This document shows, in pieces, positions 26,316 to 35,652 of a DNA stretch of 64,000 nt. The notes beneath the pieces are model-generated. The model saw nothing but the letters and a program-made list of their open reading frames with translations, was not told where the DNA came from and made no database searches. Numbering within the stretch: position 1 is the stretch's first letter; each line of letters starts with the position of its first letter. The stretch is from an uncultured Paracoccaceae bacterium (GTDB lineage: Bacteria > Pseudomonadota > Alphaproteobacteria > Rhodobacterales > Rhodobacteraceae), in NCBI GenBank assembly GCA_947492825.1, contig CANLNT010000001.1:744001-808000 (forward strand). The letters run 5' to 3'. The position numbers were made by a program, and so were the translations under genes.

Positions 26316-27965
26316 ATGCCAACACCCGCTGCCACAATTGCAATGGATCGCATCCTCAGATTCGTTGAACGCGATGGGGGGATCCAGAAGAACGTCTCGA
26401 ACGCTGATATCCGGGGCGGGATCGCAGGTGGCGTGATGATGAACAACGCCATCGGGCAGGCCATTGAAGACACCGGCGTGAATGATGACGGCCGGATCAC
26501 CGCCGCAGATCTGATGAAGATCAGCGACCACATCCGCGCGAACCCTGCGCTTTACGGTGAATTTGTGATCGGTCACGGCGATGATGAAGGCAACGAAGAA
26601 ACCGGTTTTCATCTGGTGCAAGGCGACGGCGGTACGCTGCAATTTCAGGGCCGCGACTACGTGGATACCGTGGCCGACGCGATCTACCATGTCGGGTTCC
26701 GTTACCGCGATGGCCGGTTGCTGAACGAAGACGGTAACGCCAATGAAACGCTCGTGGATGTAGCGGGTTGGCTGAATTATTTCGTCAATGGCCAAAACCG
26801 TGTCTATGGCTCATCCAAGTCCGAAACCTTGCACAGCGGCGACTACTCCAATGCCTTCGCAGCCGCCCGGAATGAGATTTTCACCGCAGGCGGCGGGGCC
26901 GACAAGGTTTGGGCAGGCGATGGTGATGATATCGTCTGGGCCGGGTCGGGCAACGACAAGGTCGGCGGGGGCGAGGGGCACGACACCATTGATGGCGCAG
27001 GCGGCGACGATGACCTTTATGGCGAGGGTGGGTGGGACACAATCACCGGCGGCGACGGCGAAGATGACATCGGCGGCGGCAACGGCGCGGACAAGCTTTA
27101 TGGCGGCAAGCACAACGACAAAATCTATGGCGACACCGGCAATGACCGGCTCGAAGGCGGTGCTGGCTGGGATAAGATGAGCGGTGGCGATGGCGACGAC
27201 GTCATAAAGGGCCAGGACGGCAACGATTCCCTTTATGGCGGATCAGGCTTTGACATTATCTCTGGCGGCAAAGGCGACGACAAGATCGGCGGCGGCGACA
27301 ATGCTGACAAGATTTCGGGTGGCGGCGGCGCAGACACCATTGGCGGCGATCACGGCAACGACAAGATTTATGGCGGTGACGCTGGCGACATGATCTATGG
27401 CGGCGATGGCTTTGACTGGATCGACGGCGGCAGCGGCGGTGATGAGATTCACGGCGGCAATCACGGCGACAAGATCTTTGGCGGGGCTGGCCGTGACAAG
27501 CTCTACGGCGGTGACGGCAATGACCGGATTTCAGGTGGCGACGCGCTCGATCATCTGCACGGTCATGATGGTGATGACATTCTTCTGGGGCGCAATGGCA
27601 ACGATCTGATCTATGGTGGCGAAGGCCGCGACCGCTTTATCGGCGGCAAGGGGGCGGACATGATGCACGCCTGGGAAAGCAAGAACGTGCAGGATGTCTT
27701 TATCTTTGAACCCGGCGACACCGGCGTTAGCAAATCCAGCCGCGACATGATCGAGGGCTTCAAATCAGGCATCGATAAGATCGACCTCAGCGCCTATGAC
27801 AACCTGCGCTTCGTGAACGACGCTGATTTCAATGGCACCGGCCGGGGCGAGGTTGGCTTTGTCGGGCGCATGGTGATGATTGATGCTGACGGCGACGGGC
27901 AGATCGACGCGATGATCGAAATGAAGCATGTAGATGACATGGCCCGCGGTGACTTTATCCTTTAG
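26316..27965 (+). CDS. RTX (hemolysin-type) calcium-binding protein
   Basis: A 549-residue acidic protein. Residues 1-165 form a distinct N-terminal domain with an EF-hand-like loop, DTGVNDDGRITAADL. From about residue 190 to 450 the glycine/aspartate nonapeptide GGxGxDxxx repeats follow one another (for example GGAGWDKMSGGDGDDVIKG) and would build calcium-loaded beta-rolls outside the cell. The C-terminal 90 residues include an IDLSAYDNLRF strand and an acidic tail (MARGDFIL) as expected for a type I secretion signal. AAAGGA precedes the ATG. No type I transporter lies nearby. No enzymatic domain was recognised. Confidence 0.88.
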   Translation: MPTPAATIAMDRILRFVERDGGIQKNVSNADIRGGIAGGVMMNNAIGQAIEDTGVNDDGRITAADLMKISDHIRANPALYGEFVIGHGDDEGNEETGFHLVQGDGGTLQFQGRDYVDTVADAIYHVGFRYRDGRLLNEDGNANETLVDVAGWLNYFVNGQNRVYGSSKSETLHSGDYSNAFAAARNEIFTAGGGADKVWAGDGDDIVWAGSGNDKVGGGEGHDTIDGAGGDDDLYGEGGWDTITGGDGEDDIGGGNGADKLYGGKHNDKIYGDTGNDRLEGGAGWDKMSGGDGDDVIKGQDGNDSLYGGSGFDIISGGKGDDKIGGGDNADKISGGGGADTIGGDHGNDKIYGGDAGDMIYGGDGFDWIDGGSGGDEIHGGNHGDKIFGGAGRDKLYGGDGNDRISGGDALDHLHGHDGDDILLGRNGNDLIYGGEGRDRFIGGKGADMMHAWESKNVQDVFIFEPGDTGVSKSSRDMIEGFKSGIDKIDLSAYDNLRFVNDADFNGTGRGEVGFVGRMVMIDADGDGQIDAMIEMKHVDDMARGDFIL

Positions 27966-28062
27966 ACCCCGCCCTTGGCCCACAATCGCGTCAGGGGCCG
28001 TTGTCCTTAGCAGTCGTGATGTTTAGGTTGCGCCAAAGCAGCAGACCGACGGGACGACGACA

Positions 28063-29499
28063 ATGGCATTTGACTACGACCTCTACGTGATTGGCGGCGG
28101 CTCTGGTGGGGTACGTGCTGCGCGCGTTGCTGCCGCCACGGGCGCCAAGGTCGCATTGGCCGAAGAATACCGCATGGGCGGCACCTGCGTGATCCGCGGC
28201 TGCGTGCCCAAAAAGCTGATGGTGTTCGCCAGCACCTATCCCGCCCAGGTGGCCGAAGCACAGGCCTATGGCTGGGACGCCCAGATCGGCGCATTTGACT
28301 GGGCGGCCTTCAGTGGCAAGCTCAACGGCGAATTGGATCGGCTTGAAGGCGTCTACCGCAACCTGCTGGGCGGCTCTGATGTCGAAATCCACGACGGTCG
28401 CGCTGTGCTCAAAGACCCGCATACGGTCACGATCAATGGCAAGGACGTCACCGCCAAACACATCCTGATCGCCACCGGCGGCCATCCGGTCCGCCCCGAT
28501 ATGCCCAATGCGCACCTGGGGCTGTCCTCCAATGACATCTTCAAGATGAAGAAACTGCCCAAATCCGTACTGATCATCGGTGGCGGTTATATCGCCTGCG
28601 AATTCGCCTGCATTCTGCACGGGCTGGGCGTGAAGGTGACACAATACTATCGCGGCGCACAAATTCTGCGCGGATTTGATGACGAAGCGCGCGGCCTTTT
28701 GGCTGAAAGCATGACCCAGCGCGGCATTGATCTGCACCTTGGCACCAACATCGTCGAGATGGGGCCTGCATCGGATGACCACAGTGTGCCGCAACCCACC
28801 GCCAGCGACGCCGCTGGCGGGGCAGGGGTGCCCGACAACCATGCGCAGGCCTACGACGGACCGATCTGGGTGAAATCCACAAACGGCTCAGAACAGGTCT
28901 TTGACCACGTGGTTTTTGCCACGGGCCGCGCACCCAATACCACGGATCTGGGGCTGGAGGCCGCGGGCGTGAACACCAACCGGCGCGGGGCCATCGAGGT
29001 TGACGACTACAGTCAGACCAACGTGCCCTCGATCTATGCGATTGGTGATGTGACGGGCCGGGTGGAACTGACACCGGTGGCGATCCGCGAAGGCATGGCC
29101 TTTGTGGACACGGTCTTTAACGGCAAGCCCACCAAGGTCGATCATGACCTGATCCCCTCTGCGGTCTTTACCCAGCCGGAACTCGGCACCGTTGGCCTGA
29201 CCGAAGAACAGGCCCGCGACGCAGGCCCGATTGATGTCTACTGCACCTCGTTCAAACCGATGCAGCAGGCCTTTGCAGGCGGGTCCGAACGGGTTCTGAT
29301 GAAACTGATCGTCAGCCAGGAAACCCGCGTTGTTCTGGGTTGTCATATCGTCGCAGATCATGCGGGCGAATTGATCCAGATGGTTGGGATTGCTGTCAAA
29401 AATGGCCTGACAAAAGAACAGTTTGATGCCACCTGCGCGGTGCATCCAACCATGTCGGAAGAGCTTGTAACGATGAAGATGCCGATGCGTTCGGCTTGA
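28063..29499 (+). CDS. gor: Glutathione-disulfide reductase
   Basis: A 478-residue flavoprotein. FAD motif GGGSGGVRAARVAA, redox pair GGTCVIRGCVPKKL, NAD(P)H motif IIGGGYIACEFACIL, second FAD motif NVPSIYAIGDV, and the C-terminal catalytic CAVHPTMSEE. NADPH reduces glutathione disulfide. Residues of about 240-265 (SDDHSVPQPTASDAAGGAG) form an insertion rich in Gly/Ala that I do not expect in close relatives; its DNA contains a perfect 8-base inverted repeat at 28799-28820. Cytosolic. Confidence 0.92.
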   Translation: MAFDYDLYVIGGGSGGVRAARVAAATGAKVALAEEYRMGGTCVIRGCVPKKLMVFASTYPAQVAEAQAYGWDAQIGAFDWAAFSGKLNGELDRLEGVYRNLLGGSDVEIHDGRAVLKDPHTVTINGKDVTAKHILIATGGHPVRPDMPNAHLGLSSNDIFKMKKLPKSVLIIGGGYIACEFACILHGLGVKVTQYYRGAQILRGFDDEARGLLAESMTQRGIDLHLGTNIVEMGPASDDHSVPQPTASDAAGGAGVPDNHAQAYDGPIWVKSTNGSEQVFDHVVFATGRAPNTTDLGLEAAGVNTNRRGAIEVDDYSQTNVPSIYAIGDVTGRVELTPVAIREGMAFVDTVFNGKPTKVDHDLIPSAVFTQPELGTVGLTEEQARDAGPIDVYCTSFKPMQQAFAGGSERVLMKLIVSQETRVVLGCHIVADHAGELIQMVGIAVKNGLTKEQFDATCAVHPTMSEELVTMKMPMRSA

Positions 29500-29572
29500 A
29501 TTTCGCCCTTTCGGGCACATTTGGTAGACCAACGGCCTTTCGGGGTCATGAAATAAGGAAGATCAACGCACA

Positions 29573-30727
29573 ATGGCAGGCAACAACGGTGGCCCATGGG
29601 GCGGCGGTGGCAACAACAACGGCGGAAACGGTGGCGAGCCACCACGCCCGCCACGCCCCCCACGAAACGACGGACCCAACATCCCAGAGATTGATGATCT
29701 GGTGAACAAGGGTCGCGAACAGCTGCGCGTCCTTATGGGCGGTGGCGGTCAGGGTGGCGGCTCTAACGGCACAGGCGGCGGATCTGCTGGTCCGGGCCTG
29801 ACGCGCGGCACCGTGGGCCTCGGCCTTTTGGCGGCGGCGGCCCTTTGGGCGTTCCAGTCGTTCTATACCGTGAAACCCGAAGAACAATCCGTTGAACTGC
29901 TCTTTGGCTCTTACATGTCGACCAATGGTCCGGGCCTGAATTTTGCCCCCTGGCCGGTTGTCACGCGCGAGGTTCAGGCTGTCACAACCGAACGCAGCAT
30001 CGACATCGGCACCAGCCGGTCCGGCCTTGACGCTGGTCTGATGCTGACGGGCGACGAAAACATCGTCGACATCGACTTTCAGGTGGTCTGGAACATCGTT
30101 GACCTGCAGCAATACCTGTTCAATCTCGCTGACCCGCCGCAAACCATCGAAGCGGTCGCTGAATCGGTGATGCGTGAAATCATCGCCCAGTCAAATCTGG
30201 CCCCGATCCTCAACAGGGACCGTGGTGCGATTGCTGACCGTCTGCGCGACGAAATCCAGACAACGCTCGACAGCTACGACAGCGGCGTGAACATCGTCCG
30301 TGTGAACTTCAACAAGGCCGACCCGCCAGAGCCGGTGATCGCCGCATTCCGCGACGTGCAGGATGCGGAACAGGAACGTGACCGGGCCACAAACCTGGCC
30401 GACGCGACTGCCAACCGTGTGGTGGCCGAGGCCCGTGGTCAGGCCGCACAAACGCTGGAACAGGCCGAAGCCTACCGCGCACAGGTCGTCAACGAAGCCG
30501 CTGGTGAGGCGTCACGCTTTACCGCTGTTCTGGACGAATACACCAAAGCGCCCGAAGTCACGCGCAAGCGGATCTACCTCGAAACGATGGAACAGGTCCT
30601 TGGCGGCGTCGACATCATCTTGCTGGATGAAAACAGCGGCGGTGGCGGCGGGCAGGGCGTTGTGCCCTATCTGCCCCTGAATGAGCTGCGCTCGAACCGA
30701 ACCACCAACACCGGAGGGTCAAACTAA
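29573..30727 (+). CDS. hflK: HflK, SPFH-domain modulator of FtsH
   Basis: A 384-residue single-pass inner-membrane protein. A Gly/Asn/Pro-rich N-terminal tail (residues 1-80) precedes the helix TVGLGLLAAAALWAFQSFY and the SPFH/band-7 domain beginning YTVKPEEQSVELLFG. A coiled-coil region with EAYRAQVVNEAAGEASRF follows. With HflC it forms a large cage around the FtsH protease. Its stop overlaps the hflC start (TAATG). AAGGAAG precedes the ATG. Confidence 0.94.
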   Translation: MAGNNGGPWGGGGNNNGGNGGEPPRPPRPPRNDGPNIPEIDDLVNKGREQLRVLMGGGGQGGGSNGTGGGSAGPGLTRGTVGLGLLAAAALWAFQSFYTVKPEEQSVELLFGSYMSTNGPGLNFAPWPVVTREVQAVTTERSIDIGTSRSGLDAGLMLTGDENIVDIDFQVVWNIVDLQQYLFNLADPPQTIEAVAESVMREIIAQSNLAPILNRDRGAIADRLRDEIQTTLDSYDSGVNIVRVNFNKADPPEPVIAAFRDVQDAEQERDRATNLADATANRVVAEARGQAAQTLEQAEAYRAQVVNEAAGEASRFTAVLDEYTKAPEVTRKRIYLETMEQVLGGVDIILLDENSGGGGGQGVVPYLPLNELRSNRTTNTGGSN

Positions 30728-31614
30728 TGCGGAAATCAGTTTTCCTTTTGCCCGCCCTTGTTGTGATCGCCGTTCTGGCCATTTCGTCTGTGTTCATCGT
30801 GGACGAACGCCGCAAGGCGCTGGTGCTGCAGTTTGGTCAAATCGTCAAAGTGCAGGAAGAACCAGGCCTGGGTTTCAAAATCCCGCTGGTGCAGAATGTC
30901 GTCTTTTATGACGACCGCATCCTCAGCCGTGACCTTGAACCGCTCGAGGTGACACCCTCGGATGATCGCCGCCTCGTGGTCGACGCCTTTGCGCGCTACC
31001 GGATCTCGGATGTGGAACGGTTCCGTCAGGCCGTTGGTGACGGCGGCGAAGAACGCGCCGCATCGCGTCTCGACGGTATTCTGCGCGACACCACGCGGAA
31101 CGTGCTGGGTACGGTCTCGTCCAACGACATCCTGTCAACGGACCGGGCCGCGCTGATGCTGCGCATCCGCAATGACGCGATCTTCGAAGCCCGGTCTCTG
31201 GGGCTTGAGGTGATCGACGTTCGGTTGAAGCGGACAGACCTGCCGCCGGAAAACCTCAACGCCACTTACGAGCGGATGCAGGCCGAACGGACACGCGAAG
31301 CCGAAGACGAACGCGCACGGGGCCGTGAGGCCGCGCAGCGTATCGAGGCGCAGGCAGAAAGGACCGCCGTCGAACTGACCTCCGATGCGCTGCGTCAGGC
31401 CGAAATCACCCGTGGTGAAGCCGACGCCGAACGCAACGCGATCTTTGCCGAAGCCTTTGGCGCGGACCCGGAATTCTTTGAATTCTATCGCTCCATGACG
31501 GCCTATCAACGGTCGCTGACACCGGGCAATTCCTCGATGGTGCTGTCACCTGATTCAGAATTCTTCAACTATCTGAAATCTGACCAAGGTGCGCGGAGCG
31601 CCGAGGGCGAGTAA
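30727..31614 (+). CDS. hflC: HflC, SPFH-domain modulator of FtsH
   Basis: A 295-residue partner of HflK. The N-terminal helix is VFLLPALVVIAVLAISSVF; the SPFH domain starts FIVDERRKALVLQFG. It ends YLKSDQGARSAEGE. It is coupled to hflK and to the DUF2065 gene by TAATG overlaps. The protein faces the periplasm, the usual topology of the family. Confidence 0.95.
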   Translation: MRKSVFLLPALVVIAVLAISSVFIVDERRKALVLQFGQIVKVQEEPGLGFKIPLVQNVVFYDDRILSRDLEPLEVTPSDDRRLVVDAFARYRISDVERFRQAVGDGGEERAASRLDGILRDTTRNVLGTVSSNDILSTDRAALMLRIRNDAIFEARSLGLEVIDVRLKRTDLPPENLNATYERMQAERTREAEDERARGREAAQRIEAQAERTAVELTSDALRQAEITRGEADAERNAIFAEAFGADPEFFEFYRSMTAYQRSLTPGNSSMVLSPDSEFFNYLKSDQGARSAEGE

Positions 31615-31808
31615 TGGTCTACGTCCTGACGGGCCTTGGCCTTGTCCTGTTGATCGAGGGGCTGGTGTACGCACTGGCCCCTTCGCTTGTCGAAGACCTT
31701 CTTGCCGCCCTGCGCAGCCTGACGCTGGAACAACGCAGGGTGTTTGGCCTGCTGTCCATGGCCCTTGGTAGCTGTGTGCTGACGGCTGCTTACCTGTTGG
31801 GCGGTTAG
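31614..31808 (+). CDS. DUF2065 small membrane protein
   Basis: A 64-residue protein with two membrane helices (MVYVLTGLGLVLLIEGLVYAL and FGLLSMALGSCVLTAAYLL). Length and pattern fit DUF2065 (YjeT-like). Its start overlaps the hflC stop. In other Rhodobacterales, as I recall, a degP gene comes next; here 13.7 kb of other DNA intervenes. Confidence 0.82.
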   Translation: MVYVLTGLGLVLLIEGLVYALAPSLVEDLLAALRSLTLEQRRVFGLLSMALGSCVLTAAYLLGG

Positions 31809-32330
31809 CGGGCAGGGGCACGGGCGGTGAATGCCGCTACGAATGGCGAGATTGCAGGGCAAACCGGACCAATGCGGCTGCGGCTATTGCCGGTGCAGCA
31901 TCTGTGGCACTTGCCCCAAGGACTGAACCGCCTCGTCGCTCGCAGCGATAAACCGGTCACTCGGCAGGGCTACATAACGCCAGAATCAAACGTCACTTTT
32001 CCCGCACCGGGCCAGAACTACGAGGACCCTTACAAAACCGTCTTCTGTGGTCGATAGAGCGATGTTTAAACGGTAGGGGCCAGTGGCTCTTATCAAGTGT
32101 GAGCCGTTTATGGCATCTACGAAACAGCGAGAGTGCCTTCTGTCTGACGTTTGAAATTTATTCAGAAACGCGATTTCGTACCGGAGACCATGAGCAAGCT
32201 CAAATGCGGCTAGTGTTAAATTCGATGGTACTATGATCTTGTTTGTCAAACAGCTCTGGTGAACAGCGTCCGAAGCATTGCGGGGCATCAAAGCCATTGC
32301 GCTTGAGAATGTGATTTGAGGAGTGCCACG
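31809..32330. other. Non-coding junction, 522 bases
   Basis: No convincing gene. Short frames at 31827-32057 (plus) and 31986-32297 (minus) lack family motifs. The stretch becomes visibly more AT-rich after about 32040 and marks the left edge of the accessory block. Confidence 0.5.
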
Positions 32331-33398
32331 GTGAGCACGGTTCCCACGTCTTGGCTCATTTCAATTCTTGCGGTTTTCATCGCAGCAGCGGTTGTGAGCA
32401 GACCGCGACTACCCGTTGCTGCGCGCCTTCTGTTTAGCCTAGCACTTAGCCTCGTTGCAGTGGTCACCGTCTTTGTGGGTTTACGATCCGTATATGGGAT
32501 CGAAGCGCTGAGCCCAATACAGCCTCATATTGCGATACTGATCGCCCCAACGCTATGGCTTGGCTTTCAATCACTTGCATCTACAACCGGGTCTCCAACT
32601 CGACAGAGCCTTGTGATAACAGCCATTTGCCTTGTCGCTGGGCAGCTTGCGCTCTTGTTACAAACGGCATGGTCCGCTGATTTGGTCGTGATCGGCACCA
32701 ACGCCATCTGTGCCATTTTGCTGGCAAGGATGCTGTTCCAATCGCCGGAAGTGTTTGTTCAGGTTGCACCAAACAAATATCGCATGACCAGAGTTGCGCT
32801 GCTCTTTGCGCTCCTCTTCATCGCCCTGATCGTTGCGGCCGATTTGATTTTTGTTGCGGTGCTTTCTGCAGGCAATACAGGGATTATCCAGCTCCTGACG
32901 GGCGTATCTGGCGTCGTTGTTACGGTCATCCTGCTAAGCGCCCTAATTGGTGTGCCACTGGTCCTCGGGGGCCAGACACGGCAGGCTTCACGCGATCCTG
33001 CGACAGAGGCACCGCTAGAAGAGGATCAGGACCTGTTGCGCAAGCTTGATCACCTGATGGCAGAACAGCAAATGTTTACGGACCCTGACCTGACGCTCGC
33101 GCGGCTGGGGCGGCGGATTCACTGCCCAGCCCGGAGCGTTTCAAAAGCGGTTAATCGCATTCACGGAGAGAATATTTCGCGTTATATCAATGGCTTTCGC
33201 GTGCGCCATGCCGCGATGCTTTTAACAACCACTGATCTGCCTGTGACCGACATTATGTTAGAAGCCGGTTTCCAGAGCAAATCCAGTTTCAACACAGAGT
33301 TTCGACGCCTGACCGGCCAAACCCCGTCTGACTATAAACGCCAGGAAAGTGGCAACTACCACGTTCGCAATCGCGATTTCAAACGTTCGGAAACGTAA
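32331..33398 (+). CDS. AraC-family regulator with multi-pass membrane N-terminus
   Basis: GTG at 32331 is preceded by GAGGAG at seven bases spacing. The first 225 residues hold about six or seven hydrophobic helices (for example WLISILAVFIAAAVV and MTRVALLFALLFIALIVAADL). Residues 245-340 are an AraC/XylS DNA-binding domain with two helix-turn-helix units: LARLGRRIHCPARSVSKAVN and DIMLEAGFQSKSSFNTEFRR, ending TGQTPSDYKR. A membrane-bound sensor-regulator is inferred. It heads a plus-strand series of five genes and is a likely regulator of them. Confidence 0.82.
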   Translation: MSTVPTSWLISILAVFIAAAVVSRPRLPVAARLLFSLALSLVAVVTVFVGLRSVYGIEALSPIQPHIAILIAPTLWLGFQSLASTTGSPTRQSLVITAICLVAGQLALLLQTAWSADLVVIGTNAICAILLARMLFQSPEVFVQVAPNKYRMTRVALLFALLFIALIVAADLIFVAVLSAGNTGIIQLLTGVSGVVVTVILLSALIGVPLVLGGQTRQASRDPATEAPLEEDQDLLRKLDHLMAEQQMFTDPDLTLARLGRRIHCPARSVSKAVNRIHGENISRYINGFRVRHAAMLLTTTDLPVTDIMLEAGFQSKSSFNTEFRRLTGQTPSDYKRQESGNYHVRNRDFKRSET

Positions 33399-33481
33399 AT
33401 TCGGGCGCAGATCTTCTGCTTTTCACCTTTCTAGGTTCCAGAGCCCACATGCGTGGGACAGCAACCGTGAAAGGAAATGTC

Positions 33482-34021
33482 ATGAAACCAAAAATGCTCA
33501 AAGATCATCTGACGACCATTGGGTTGTCGGCCAGCGTGGTATTGGCCACCGTCGCAGCAACCGATTTTGCAAAGGCTGAAACGGCCATCGTTGCGGGACG
33601 GGACATCGCCGTCATCAGTATCCCGAACCCAAAGAAAGGGAACCTTCTGATGTTGCGCGGGTTTGCGGGCCAAGGCACCGCAGCGTTTCGCATCAACGGC
33701 GCCTGTCACACGATGCCTGTCCGCTTTGTGGCTGGCGACTTCGCTGGCGAAGACGTCGATGTGGGGCGCGCAGGACCAATCCGAATTGTTGTCACAAACC
33801 CGGAAGTGATGCGCGACCTGCTCGCAGGGCAGGATTTGGTCAGCGACATGGTGCGCGTTTCATCCGATGCCACAGATCACGCGGCAGACTTGTACCTGGC
33901 GCAGGGCCTTTCGCCAGACACAGGCTTTGTCATCAACCCGGGCCGCAGCCTGTTTGCCGATGTCCTTGGTGCGCACAAAACAGACGTTGAATGCGACAGC
34001 CTGCCAACAACGCTTCCTTAG
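33482..34021 (+). CDS. Exported protein of unknown function
   Basis: A 179-residue protein with a clear signal peptide (SASVVLATVAATDFAKA, cleavage near AKA-ET). AAAGGAA precedes the ATG. The mature part has two cysteines (NGACHTMP and DVECDSLP) that could pair, and strands such as IRIVVTNPEVM. It lies 83 bases downstream of the AraC-type membrane regulator, which may control it. No family recognised. Confidence 0.6.
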   Translation: MKPKMLKDHLTTIGLSASVVLATVAATDFAKAETAIVAGRDIAVISIPNPKKGNLLMLRGFAGQGTAAFRINGACHTMPVRFVAGDFAGEDVDVGRAGPIRIVVTNPEVMRDLLAGQDLVSDMVRVSSDATDHAADLYLAQGLSPDTGFVINPGRSLFADVLGAHKTDVECDSLPTTLP

Positions 34022-34129
34022 GCCGAGAAATTCGCGTGCAGCTGATGCGCAGGGCGGAATACGACCTGTTCGGTTCTGGTGTTTCACCTTGCCTTATCTC
34101 GGTACCAATCAAAAAAATGGACTGATCCA

Positions 34130-34528
34130 ATGGATTCCGAAACGACTAACCCGAAACGACCCACGACCTACCAATTGATTCCCTTGCTGCGATCGGAGGG
34201 CCTCGCGATTGGGCTTGCTTCCATCGTTGCCTATGCCAGTTTGGGACAAAGCTGGACGCTATTCGCGATCTTTTTCCTTGCGCCTGACCTGGCGATGGTC
34301 GGTTACGCTTTCGGCAATCGCGTCGGCGCGATTACCTATAATGCGATGCACAGTTACATCGGCCCCGCCGCGGTCGGGACGATCAGCGGGCTCGCTGGCT
34401 GGTCAGAGGTGTTCACGCTGGTAACGATCTGGATCGCCCATATCGGCCTTGACCGCGCGTTCGGATATGGCCTCAAACACAGATCGGGCTTCAGGACAAC
34501 GCACCTCGCGTTGCCGGTGCTGCAATGA
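34130..34528 (+). CDS. DUF4260 membrane protein
   Basis: A 132-residue protein with four hydrophobic segments. The DUF4260 signatures are LLRSEGLAIGLASIVAYA, FFLAPDLAMVGYAFG, NAMHSYIGP and IWIAHIGLDRAFGYGLKH. Function unknown. The stop overlaps the start of the S41 peptidase gene (ATGA). Confidence 0.82.
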   Translation: MDSETTNPKRPTTYQLIPLLRSEGLAIGLASIVAYASLGQSWTLFAIFFLAPDLAMVGYAFGNRVGAITYNAMHSYIGPAAVGTISGLAGWSEVFTLVTIWIAHIGLDRAFGYGLKHRSGFRTTHLALPVLQ

Positions 34529-35652
34529 ATACCATCGCTGAAGCACTGGGTTATGTGTTCAAGGGTTCGCCTTCGGGTGTTCCGAACGTGCCCCTTACGT
34601 CCATTCCGCCCTGTTGGATGGACCGCCGGTCATTTATTGGGGCGCTCTGCGCGACAGGCTTGGCCATGACCTCCGGCCCCGGTGCGGCAAGCCCGAACGA
34701 TTACCGCCGATCCGTCACAATCATTGCCGACATCTTCGAACGGAACTTCTTCGACCCCGCATGGGTGACATCGCACCAAGCGCAGGCGTTGTTCGCTGAG
34801 CTGATGGAAATAGCCGAAGCCATACAAGGCCCCGAAGACCTTTGCCGCGATTTCGCACGCATGTTCAGCCGCATTGGCCTGTCTCATGTCGCTTTGTCTG
34901 TCCAACGCCGCAAAGCAGCAGAGATGGGCCAACATTTTGATGCCATGCAAGTCGGCCCAGAGGCCGTAGCCTTGGCATGGGACCATGGGATTGCCTGCCT
35001 TTCTGTCCGAACCTTCATGGGCCAGGACACCGGCCCGCGCATCACCGCAGCGTTCGAGGACATTGTGGCAGCGGATGCGAGGGGCCTGATCGTTGATCTG
35101 CGTGATAACCCCGGCGGAGCGTTTGCAATGCGACACCTCGTTGGCCACTGCATCGCAGATGGTGTCGATGCCGGTGTTCTATTGGGGCGGGGGTGGCCTC
35201 GGGAAGGTGCCTTGATGCCAGAACGCCCAGAGATCGAGGCGCTAAAGCCCTGGCACGGAACAACTGTCGTTGGTCTCTGGAACCACCTTGCGTCCCATGC
35301 CGTCACACGCGTCCATTTCTTGCCCATGCGGCCGATGTATCAGGGTCCAATCGCGTTCTTAATCAATGGTCAAACACAAAGCGCCTCTGAACTCGTCGCA
35401 GAGGTTCTGCGAACCGCGCGCGGTGCCGCGCTGATCGGTGAGACCAGCGCAGGCGCTCTGCTGATTCAACAACCCTTCGATGTCGGAGATCAGTTTACCC
35501 TGTCCTTGCCCATAGCCGACTATGTAAGCCATGGCAGCGGTCGGATCGAAGGCGCGGGTTTGGTGCCGGACATAAACGCGACTGACCAAGACGCCCAATC
35601 CGTAGCCTTGTCCTTCCTTTCCGAGATGCAGAATTTTGCGGGGAAGTTATGA
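34525..35652 (+). CDS. S41-family (C-terminal processing) peptidase
   Basis: A 375-residue serine protease homologue. DLRDNPGGAFAMRHL and FLINGQTQSASELVAEVLR are S41 core motifs; the serine of SASE is the expected nucleophile, and GETSAGALL follows. Residues 32-56 (MDRRSFIGALCATGLAMTSG) look like a Tat-type leader, so a start at 34618 is possible; 34525 is given because it overlaps the preceding stop. No PDZ domain is obvious. It is coupled to a serine hydrolase gene downstream. Confidence 0.78.
   Translation: MNTIAEALGYVFKGSPSGVPNVPLTSIPPCWMDRRSFIGALCATGLAMTSGPGAASPNDYRRSVTIIADIFERNFFDPAWVTSHQAQALFAELMEIAEAIQGPEDLCRDFARMFSRIGLSHVALSVQRRKAAEMGQHFDAMQVGPEAVALAWDHGIACLSVRTFMGQDTGPRITAAFEDIVAADARGLIVDLRDNPGGAFAMRHLVGHCIADGVDAGVLLGRGWPREGALMPERPEIEALKPWHGTTVVGLWNHLASHAVTRVHFLPMRPMYQGPIAFLINGQTQSASELVAEVLRTARGAALIGETSAGALLIQQPFDVGDQFTLSLPIADYVSHGSGRIEGAGLVPDINATDQDAQSVALSFLSEMQNFAGKL

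Noticed and set aside
26880-27650. Periodic DNA that could suggest a CRISPR array or other tandem repeat
   Set aside because: The periodicity comes from RTX nonapeptide codons in frame; units are degenerate and there are no unique spacers.
31827-32057. 76-residue frame after DUF2065
   Set aside because: No ribosome-binding site and no recognisable motif; base composition shifts inside it.
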